From positions 208,286 to 221,933 of the forward strand of contig CAMPET010000045.1 of the NCBI GenBank assembly GCA_946803715.1: a stretch of 13,648 nucleotides of DNA. Reading direction: 5' to 3'. The DNA is from Beroe ovata (Eukaryota; Ctenophora; Nuda; Beroida; Beroidae). Shown one piece after another: positions 8,101 to 13,648 of this stretch. The notes under the pieces were generated by a model, which saw only the letters and a list, made by a program, of their open reading frames with translations, did not search any database and had not been told where the DNA came from. Within the stretch, counting starts at the first letter, position 1. Every line of letters starts with the position of its first letter. The position numbers and the translations under genes are program-made.

Positions 8101-10388
8101 CAAGCTGGCCTCGGCACTGTAAGTATCTGACCTAGTAGTGATAATAGGGATAAAGTCACCTGGACATGTCAGTTATATACCGTCGAGTGTGAAGTATCCA
8201 CTCTCCCATTTACTCTCCCACTTACAAATCCTCTCTCTCGCCATAGTGTCGAGGATGGAGGTATATCCGAACAAAGAACTCTGGATCTCAGACCACGCTG
8301 TCGGTGGCCGGCAAGACGGACAAGCAAGTCATCGATCTGACGGAGCCACCTAACAGCGCCCCGTCTGAAGGTGGCAGCAAGCCGTCACCAGTACACCAGA
8401 ACACCCCCACCCCGGTGCCTGGAGAGGTGCAACAGCAGCAGCAGCAGAGTGTGAAGGCGTCACCTGTCAGACCAACAGCTGTCTCACCGAGAGGTGATTG
8501 TCATGATACTCATCACATCATTGCATTTCTTCATCAGTAGATGTTGAAAATACTGAAGCCCTGCTCCCCCAGGCACCCATGCCTCTGCCCATGTTGTTGT
8601 AACCCCGCGCTGCCCCCTCAGGAACTGGGTATGACTCAGCCCGAGCCACAGCAGCAGGGCTCCTCTCCTTTGTGTTTGGTAATCCCGACATCAACAAACA
8701 GTTCTCTGAGTATGCTGATCTCCCTAAGGATACAGCTGTGCCGAGTGTCAAATCGCCGTTGAAGAAGCAACAAGTGAGTGCCATATGCCAGATCACAGTC
8801 AGCAGTGAGGGGCGATGGGTCATCACCCCTCATTCATTCTATGAATCACGTATCATCAATATCATGCTAATGCTGAGAATTAATTGCCAATTAACACTAA
8901 TCACCATGCATGATAACCGTTAACCACGTGTTCAGTTCCCAGCAAGCTACCCCCAAGTCCCGTTCCTACAGACGATCAACAAGCAGCTTCAGCACCAGAA
9001 CGGCCTTGCTCTCTTTGATAGATTCAAAGACGTCAAACCCATGTCGCCAATCCTAGCAAACGCACAACAAGTGGGTACTATGCAATGGATGCAATATTCT
9101 ATCTCTATCATCCATCCCGCTTAACCTCAAATTCTAACATCATTTACGAACAATACATTTACATCATTTACAATCTAATACTTTTCTGAGTTTCTTCCCT
9201 ATTCAGTACTTGATCTCATTAAATTGAAAAACCTAACATCATTACAGAAAGAGATGATGTCCCATGCACTGAAGCAACATCAGCAATTACAACAAGCTCA
9301 ACATATGCAACATCAAATGCAACATCAGATACAACAGGTAAGGCATGGCGGCTACATGGCGGCTACATTGTACTTTCTAGTAAACATGGTTCAGTAACCT
9401 CACTACCTACTGTATTGCAGGCGGCAGCTCTACAGGCGGCACAGCGAGCGGCTTTACCCCCTCCCCAATCAATGATGCAGCCACCAATCCCGAGTTCGAT
9501 GATGCAGCCACCCATAGTGCAGAATTCCATGCATCAATCAGTAACGAGCAGTATGATGNGCGCGCCACTGTTACTGTCATTTCGTTGTTTCTTTGTTTTG
9601 GGACGTTTCAATTTTGATGCTTACTCATTCAAATATACTTAATTTCAATTTCTCTTATTCACTAAGTATCCGAAATTGAGTGTAGCACGCCCACTTGACG
9701 GGTGTTCTAGTATATTATATATCTCGCACTGAATTATCCGCTATCTATTGTTCAATTTGCAGATCGAACTTACCAACGGCTCCGGCAATGATATCAGCCA
9801 ATGACATAAAGGAGTACCAGAATGCAATGTCTAGTCAGAACAAGAGCAATGCTTTTGATGAAAGCACCGACAGTCCGTTAAAGGATTGTATTCCAAAGGT
9901 AAAATAGTTGCAGTGTTACCACCTAGGTCACACACTATACCCATGCAATATTTGACCATAACAGGCATTGTTTTAAGACATTTTCCCAGGTACGCGCCTC
10001 TCTAGTGAATGGTGATATCCAACTTATGTGGAACATCGTGGGTGATGAGAGGAAGTGTTGTGGGTACAGACTCTTTGCATACATGGGAAACACAGCACCA
10101 CCCATATCATCAACATGGACTGAGGTGATAGTTACTACAATCTCCTAGTTGGTGTGATATATTGGTGGTACATATGCTGTTTTTGCACAATACTGGATGA
10201 AAAACACGAAATTTCATATTAAATCAATTCCTCAGGTGGGTACAGTAAAAGCCTTGCCAATGCCTATGGCAGTGACGTTATCACAGTTTAGCAAGGGGTG
10301 TGCTTACCATTTCACTGTCAGAGCAATAGACTCTCAGGGGAATCTTGGACCATTCAGTGAACCTTGCTCCATAAAGCTGTCCCTGTGA
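5123..10388 (+). CDS. ATF7IP: ATF7IP/MCAF1 (windei) homologue, SETDB1 cofactor; 16 coding exons, about 1020 aa
   Basis: The nuclear adaptor ATF7IP binds and stabilises SETDB1 for H3K9 trimethylation (family knowledge). Exons by splice sites and phase: 5123-5200, 5535-5601, 5713-5925, 6074-6153, 6265-7180, 7262-7494, 7637-7780, 7972-8118, 8247-8493, 8622-8773, 8936-9070, 9248-9337, 9421-9557, 9763-9898, 9990-10124, 10236-10388. All phases agree and the total is divisible by three. ATG 5123 follows an in-frame TAA at 5060 and an acceptor-like TTCTCGCAG ending at 5109; ATG 5132 is the alternative start. Order: NLS-like KRRKV (29-33), long Ser/Thr/Asn/Met/Pro-rich region, polyQ, coiled coil (530-577), C2H2-like finger (583-604), VIDLT SUMO motif (654-658), Gln/Met-rich region, and a terminal FN3 with VKALPMPMAVTLSQF and LGPFSEP, close to vertebrate ATF7IP. 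Exon edges near 7575-7637 and 9557 are uncertain. Length is somewhat under the roughly 1270 residues of the human protein. Confidence 0.86.
5201..5534 (+). other. First coding-region intron, with alternating CG tract
   Basis: At 334 bp this is the longest intron of the ATF7IP homologue. The donor is CAG|gtattc, and a pyrimidine-rich tract ends in ctcctcgcag at 5534. It contains CGCGCGCGC (5307-5315) and two TTGCGCG(T) words nearby. Nothing coding was seen in it. Confidence 0.7.
5538..5555 (+). other. NLS-like basic motif TKRRKV of the ATF7IP homologue
   Basis: The second exon opens A-T-K-R-R-K-V-D, a classical monopartite nuclear import pattern (K-R/K-x-R/K), followed by an acidic/Ser-Asp stretch (residues 34-50). 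This fits a nuclear cofactor. Confidence 0.6.
6895..6952 (+). other. Predicted amphipathic helix with LxxLL in the disordered region
   Basis: Within the 305-codon Ser/Asn/Met/Pro-rich exon, residues about 362-376 read AHALLETLLAQIIAH. This is the only strongly hydrophobic helix-forming stretch for hundreds of residues, and it contains LETLL (366-370), an LxxLL pattern used by many coregulators to bind helical grooves. The role is inferred. Confidence 0.45.
7316..7434 (+). repeat. PolyQ-encoding CAA/CAG tract in the ATF7IP homologue
   Basis: Mixed CAA and CAG codons encode a Gln-rich stretch with an uninterrupted run of about 12 Gln. CAA dominates, so this is not a pure triplet repeat. Smaller Gln runs are at 8430-8448 (six Gln) and 9272-9337 (Q/H/M-rich). 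Confidence 0.9.
7637..7780 (+). other. Coiled-coil segment, candidate SETDB1-binding region
   Basis: Residues about 530-577 contain QETLEKINMLEQNAASL followed by DKQTAGIQKMVTEVVKKQEE, with Leu, Ile, Met and Val in heptad spacing. In vertebrate ATF7IP the central region upstream of the SUMO motif contacts SETDB1, and this segment has the matching position. The donor is TCG|gttggt at 7781, which keeps phase 0 with the zinc-finger exon. The left edge is uncertain (AG at 7636, or an upstream acceptor at 7574 with a frame break). Confidence 0.55.
7972..8118 (+). other. Exon encoding a C2H2-like zinc finger
   Basis: This 49-codon exon lies between ctcttcag and |gtaagt and contains CPRCKKM...FISHLIAVH. 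The spacing is Cys-X2-Cys-X12-His-X4-His (C583, C586, H599, H604). Val and Phe fill the two hydrophobic positions where a classical finger has Phe and Leu. Phase 0 on both sides makes it a cassette that could be gained or skipped without a frame change. I know of no such finger in vertebrate ATF7IP. Confidence 0.6.
8328..8342 (+). other. SUMO-interacting motif VIDLT of the ATF7IP homologue
   Basis: QVIDLTEPP is a canonical SIM core (V-I-D-L) followed by Thr and Glu, then a Ser-rich stretch. Human ATF7IP carries a VIDLT SIM between the SETDB1-binding region and the FN3 domain, in the same order as here. The exon starts after a strong pyrimidine-rich acceptor ending at 8246 and ends at a phase-1 donor at 8494. 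Confidence 0.8.
9990..10388 (+). other. C-terminal fibronectin type III domain of the ATF7IP homologue
   Basis: Exons 9990-10124 and 10236-10388 encode one FN3 sandwich (residues about 926-1017). Strand B has IQLMW, strand C has YRLFAYMG, and the second half has GTVKALPMPMAVTLSQF, YHFTVRAID and LGPFSEP. The KALPMPM and TLSQF signatures match the C-terminal FN3 of vertebrate ATF7IP, which I recall as KALPLPM and TLTQF. The protein ends five residues later at TGA 10386-10388. This domain carries the family assignment. Confidence 0.92.
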
Positions 10389-10737
10389 CGAATCCCATTG
10401 ATTGAGGCAGTTCTGATGACACACAACTGTAGAAATCCTACTTTGTGGGATGAGATGAAAATGTGGCAGCCATATTTGAAGCTCAACTGACATTGGTAGA
10501 AATGGCATGCAATGTAGAAAGTGTTTAATTCTTGCACAAAGATCAGTGGCTCTGATGATGAATTCAATGTTTTACAATTAACTGTTGCATCGATTATTCT
10601 GAGGTTTGTTATGCTAATATTTACCAGATCAGATACAAAATACAATTATTACATCATTTACTTATCACTGTTCTTGAGATTTATGTAGTTTTTGTGTACG
10701 ATCTGCTATAATGGTTGTCTAACATCTTATGTCAGGT
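10389..10737 (+). other. Probable 3' UTR and spacer after the ATF7IP homologue
   Basis: AT-rich sequence with no coding signature on the + strand. A 103-codon minus-strand open frame overlaps the last exon and shows no recognisable domain. No AATAAA was found between the stop and 11000, so the polyadenylation site cannot be placed. Confidence 0.45.
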
Positions 10738-11240
10738 CCAGGACCTTATCTTCACCAGGGCCTTTGCCCTACAGCATATTCATAAATGTATAGCCAAACA
10801 GCATGTTCACCAGGCTATGAACCAGGACCTTAGGGGCCATCCATAAATTATGTTCGCATTTTCCCCTGATTTTTAGAGCCCCCCTATGTTGCTCTTGTTA
10901 CAAATTTGAGAACCACCCCCTCCCCCTTTGTTATGTCGCATTTCCAATTTCAGACTTCATCCATTGCAGTCACTCCAATTGCACATAGGAAGCTATGCAC
11001 ATACTCAGTGTGGTATCCTACACTGTGAAACTGATACATGCATGATTTGAATGGGCCCTCAAATTTGAAATTTGCAGGCCTGTTAAAACTTTAAAGTTGA
11101 GTGCAATGTTACACCTCACTAAAACCCATCTCCCCTATGTTCACCCTTGTTACAAATTCACAACCCCCCTATTTTGGGAACGCAATCAGTAATTCATAGA
11201 TGGGCCCTCATCTTCATCAGAGCCTATAGCATGGCCGAGC
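10738..11240. repeat. Two-copy 84-bp tandem repeat, second copy split by the MITE-like element
   Basis: CCAGGACCTTA occurs at 10738-10748 and again at 10822-10832, directly before the MITE-like element. Copy 1 continues TCTTCACCAGGGCCT. After the element, 11211-11223 reads TCTTCATCAGAGC, the expected continuation of copy 2. Divergence increases beyond about 11235. Confidence 0.6.
10833..11207. mobile_element. MITE-like non-autonomous DNA element, 375 bp, TTA/TCA target duplication
   Basis: The left end (GGGGCCATCCATAAATTA) and the complement of the right end (GGGCCCATCTATGAATTA) match at about 15 of 18 positions, giving terminal inverted repeats. Inside, a block of about 38 bp beginning CCCCTATGTT and containing CTTGTTACAAATT occurs in direct orientation at 10881-10920 and 11132-11169. 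No transposase frame is present. Compared with the neighbouring tandem copy, the element sits between TTA (10830-10832) and TCA (11208-11210), consistent with a 3-bp TTA duplication with one later change. PIF/Harbinger elements duplicate TWA, so that superfamily is a reasonable guess. The CCATCCATAAATTA terminus resembles widespread metazoan MITEs. Confidence 0.6.
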
Positions 11241-11546
11241 AACCTGTCCACCTGTCTTGAATCAAATAGAATGTTTCATATTTGGATTAGATTTTGATAA
11301 TAATATGACCAGGCGACCAGCTCTAGATCTAGACAATTAAACATCTGTGAAACTCAGCCATGCTACTGATTGCATTATTATTTATTAATAGTACAGTAAT
11401 ACTTGTTTCATGAAAAGATATATTTCAGAAATTGAGAATTTTGATTTGCGCGGCGTCAATCTTTTTAAGTTTAATCTGCAGTTTCAGTTTGATCTGAACT
11501 TTTAACTTTAGCTCTGCCTTTCACTGCACTGTTTTAAATGAGTCGA

Positions 11547-11757
11547 GCGCGCGCATCGATTGAATTTGTTTATTTGTTGAGTTATTTTTGCCGGATGTTA
11601 TCTGTCCACTGTTTTTTTGCGCGCGCCGCGCGCAAGAAACAGTGGACAGATAACATAACATCCGGCAAGTTATTTTTACCATGATTGAGGCTTGTCAGAT
11701 TTTAATTATCTCTTTATAGACCCTGTTAAGAATTTCGTTTTGCGCGCGCGGCGCAAA
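11547..11757. repeat. Cluster of alternating GC tracts, including a TTTGCGC/GCGCAAA hairpin
   Basis: GCGCGCGC occurs at 11547-11554, GC-alternating sequence forms the centre of the foldback element (11619-11632), and 11739-11757 is an inverted repeat TTTGCGC-GCGCG-GCGCAAA. These lie in otherwise AT-rich DNA. Alternating purine-pyrimidine GC tracts favour Z-DNA. Confidence 0.65.
11580..11677. mobile_element. 78-bp palindromic foldback element flanked by 10-bp direct repeats
   Basis: AGTTATTTTT lies at 11580-11589 and is repeated exactly at 11668-11677. Between them, 11590-11667 is an almost complete inverted repeat. It begins GCCGGATGTTAT, continues CTGTCCACTG, a T-run and TTGCGCGCG, and then turns with almost no loop and reads back. 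The right arm has 5 extra bases (a GTTAT duplication), and the T-run differs by one mismatch and one indel. Flanking direct repeats that are not part of the palindrome suggest insertion with target duplication. Duplications of 9-10 bp are typical of Mutator-like elements, but the superfamily is not established. Confidence 0.6.
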
Positions 11758-11874
11758 CTCATTCTCAGACAACTTATTCTCAAGCTTCGCGGCTTGCATC
11801 AGCGGTTTAGCATCGCCTGATCGCCAGGCAACGGAATCTCCATCTCCAGGATCTCCGTGAGAATGCACATCATC
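11695..11874 (-). CDS. Possible terminal exon on the minus strand (59 codons), low confidence
   Basis: Read on the minus strand, a good acceptor (TTTTGCTCGTTGCAG) is followed by 59 open codons, starting DDVHSHGDPGDGDSVAW and ending in a charged helix-like tail (KLENKLSENEF...VYKEIIKI) before TGA. The stretch is richer in GC than its surroundings. Against it, no upstream minus-strand exon is visible before the PDPK1 gene, part of the frame lies in the GC hairpin at 11738-11757, and the + strand is also open over much of the same DNA. An unspliced 5' region of PDPK1 or repeat sequence are alternatives. Confidence 0.2.
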   Translation of the reverse strand, partial: DDVHSHGDPGDGDSVAWRSGDAKPLMQAAKLENKLSENEFAPRAQNEILNRVYKEIIKI

Positions 11875-11969
11875 CTGCAACGAGCAAAATTGTAATAAAA
11901 TTAAATCTCACAAAGATTATCACCTTAAGAAATAGCAGCAGATTCCCCATGACCCATGTGGAGTTATCA

Positions 11970-12240
11970 GGAGCTACAGATACTATTTTTGTGCTGAGAG
12001 GCATTGATACTGTCTACTTATTTAGTTAAGGGCCGTCAAATGCCAATACTATAGGTACTTCGAAATAATTGACTTGGGAGCTACAGGTGCTTCTTCCTTC
12101 ATGGTTAGGAGCTACTGCAGATACTACTTTTTGAGTTGTGAGCTAGAAATGGTCTTTACAACTTCTCTTCTTTAAAGCTGTTACAGATACCAATTCCAGA
12201 GCTAGGAGCTAGCGATACTTCTTCTGGAGTTGGGAGCCCT
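11970..12240. repeat. Decayed minisatellite with GAGCTAC-AGATACT units
   Basis: Related words recur at about 11971, 12078, 12108, 12140, 12176 and 12199. Most contain GAGCTA or AGCTAC followed by GATAC(T) and a pyrimidine or T-rich stretch ending near GAGTTG. Spacing is irregular and divergence high, with stops in all frames on the + strand. Confidence 0.45.
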
Positions 12241-12330
12241 AATAAGAAATGTTTGTTTTCCTCTTAGTTATCATTTTCCAGAGAAAATATCTTCACCTGG
12301 ATCCCTTTAGCTTTTAAGAAATAAGAATCA

Positions 12331-13640
12331 ATGTCCAAAACTGAATTCACTTTTAGCCTAAGTTGTCAACACCTAGGTATGGCTAGCATTTTTGATGAGC
12401 CATATGCAAATCTTTATAATAAGGTTCCACATAAAGATGTGGCCCCTGGGAAGAAACAGATTGCTGACTTCCATTTCATCAAGACTATTGGAGAGGGTTC
12501 ATTCAGTGCAGTTTTGAAGGTGACAGAAAAAGAAACCAACAGGGAGTTTGCCATGAAGATCCTTGAAAAGGTTGGTATTCATAGGTTTGATCTCTTATTG
12601 ACATTTTTCATATCTTTATAGCTTCAATTACTTGCCTGATGCCTGTCATTTATTCATGATGCATGGATACTCTATTAACGTTTTATTCGTTTCACATTGC
12701 AGAAACAAATGATCAAAGAGAATCTTTCCAAACGTGTTATCCAAGAAAGGAATATCATTTGTTCAATGGACCATCCTTTCATAATCAGACTGTATTGCAC
12801 TTTTCAAACTGAAACACACCTTTTCTTCTGCTTAACTTTGGCAGAGAATGGGTGCCTTCATGATTATTTGTCAAAGTATGGATCATTCTCTCTGGAAGTT
12901 TCTAAATTTTACACAGCTGAATTGATACATGCTCTAGATTACATGCACAGAAAGGTAATTGTCATAAATGAAAATTTTTAAATATACAGTTCTGGTTTGT
13001 GCCCTTCTTGTTACTTTTTAATAGCATTTTATGTTTAAACAAAAGTTTTCAGAATGTGATACATCGTGATATCAAACCTGAAAATGTACTTCTGAATGAA
13101 AACATGCATATCATGATATCTGATTTTGGAACAGCCGGTAAAGTTACTACTGATCAACCTCGAAGACATTCTTTTGTCGGTTAGTATATTTTGTAACTCT
13201 CGTGAATCAATCTCCTTACTTGACATGCCACTAGTACTGGAAGAGTTTAAAAACTTCTTGTCTTCTCAGGCACTGCTCAGTACGTAGCACCTGAACTTTT
13301 GACTGAAGGAATGAAATACACAAGCAAAGAAAGTGATCTATGGTCCGTGGGATGTGTTCTCTTCCACTTTGTTTCTGGCCGATTTCCCTTCAGTGGACCA
13401 ACTGATTGGGCAATATTCCAGGTATTCATTGACACTAAATGAGTTTTGACTACCAATTATTCGATCACACTGTATGGCGTCTGTTGTCGAAATGAGAGGC
13501 AGCTAAATCAAGCAGATCCTCGTAGTTGGTAAAGAAGTGCGAGTTTTCGTTTGATGAGTCATTCCCTGAAGTTGAGAAGGATTTCGTGGAAAAGCTCCTC
13601 GTTCTGGACCCTTCTCAACGACTCGGCAGTTCAGAAAATG
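12331..13640 (+). CDS. PDPK1: 3-phosphoinositide-dependent protein kinase 1 (PDPK1), N-terminal half, partial
   Basis: PDK1 phosphorylates the activation loop of AKT, S6K, SGK and other AGC kinases at the membrane and in the cytosol. Coding exons: 12331-12570, 12703-12954, 13053-13179, 13270-13421, 13526-13640 (about 295 codons). Visible motifs: glycine loop GEGSFSAV (54-61), ATP lysine in AMKILEK (K76), helix-C Glu (E95), HRDIKPEN (catalytic D170), DFG (188-190), activation-loop [13 protein letters not shown] with S204 matching the autophosphorylated Ser of human PDK1, SDLWSVGC, and [12 protein letters not shown]. The HPF, LYCTFQ and [11 protein letters not shown] words are PDK1-specific. 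An in-frame TAA at 12322-12324 precedes ATG 12331; Met17 (12379), behind a possible CACCTAG acceptor, is an alternative start. The end of the kinase domain and the PH domain lie beyond the window; gtaatt at 13641 is a likely donor. Confidence 0.94.
13422..13525 (+). other. PDPK1 intron with two competing acceptors
   Basis: The donor is CAG|gtattc. Candidate acceptors are AAGCAG ending at 13514 and CGTAG ending at 13525. Only the downstream one keeps the kinase frame ([15 protein letters not shown], aligned to the human segment after IFQ). Use of the upstream one reads about 12 codons into a TGA. Confidence 0.6.
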
Positions 13641-13648
13641 GTAATTAC

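Noticed and set aside
8518-8833. Minus-strand open frames of 65-102 codons
   Set aside because: They mirror the GC-rich exon 8622-8773 of the ATF7IP homologue, whose + frame has matching splice phases.
10334-10645. 103-codon minus-strand open frame
   Set aside because: It overlaps the strongly supported last FN3 exon on the opposite strand, and its extension shows no recognisable domain.
7781-13525. Shared donor words gttggtatt (7781, 12571) and gtattcat (5201, 13422) as a sign of related introns
   Set aside because: Similarity does not extend along the introns, and short donor matches are expected by chance.

Overview
The window looks like a compact, intron-rich invertebrate genome. Genes are split into many short exons by small GT-AG introns (mostly about 80-200 bp), dinucleotide microsatellites are common, and there are no bacterial operons or viral genes. 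I cannot name the species. A sponge, cnidarian, placozoan or tunicate-like animal would fit, but nothing seen here decides it. One ambiguous base (9559) and at least one apparent frame break (about 7575-7660) suggest draft-quality sequence.

Layout, all recognised genes on the + strand: (1) 3-397, the last two coding exons of a coiled-coil protein I do not recognise. (2) 398-5109, 4.7 kb without a recognisable gene, holding microsatellites, a ten-copy hexamer array, short direct repeats spaced 39-40 bp apart, and ACGCGT/CACGTG palindromes. (3) 5123-10388, a 16-exon gene that I reconstruct as a protein of about 1020 residues and identify as the homologue of ATF7IP/MCAF1 (Drosophila windei), the partner of the H3K9 methyltransferase SETDB1. 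The identification rests on a diagnostic C-terminal fibronectin III domain and is supported by a VIDLT SUMO-interacting motif and a central coiled coil. A C2H2-like zinc finger sits between the coiled coil and the SUMO motif. (4) 10389-12330, a 3' UTR/intergenic stretch with a 375-bp MITE-like element, a 78-bp palindromic foldback element flanked by 10-bp direct repeats, alternating GC tracts, a possible minus-strand exon and a decayed minisatellite. (5) 12331-13640 and beyond, the first five coding exons of PDPK1 (PDK1), the AGC-kinase master kinase; the rest of its C-terminus lies past the window.

The two identified genes act in different processes (heterochromatin silencing and growth-factor kinase signalling), and nothing in the sequence links them beyond adjacency. 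I found no clearly new multi-gene system. The best leads are the zinc finger embedded in the ATF7IP homologue, the tiny foldback element, and the MITE whose target site can be read against a neighbouring tandem copy.
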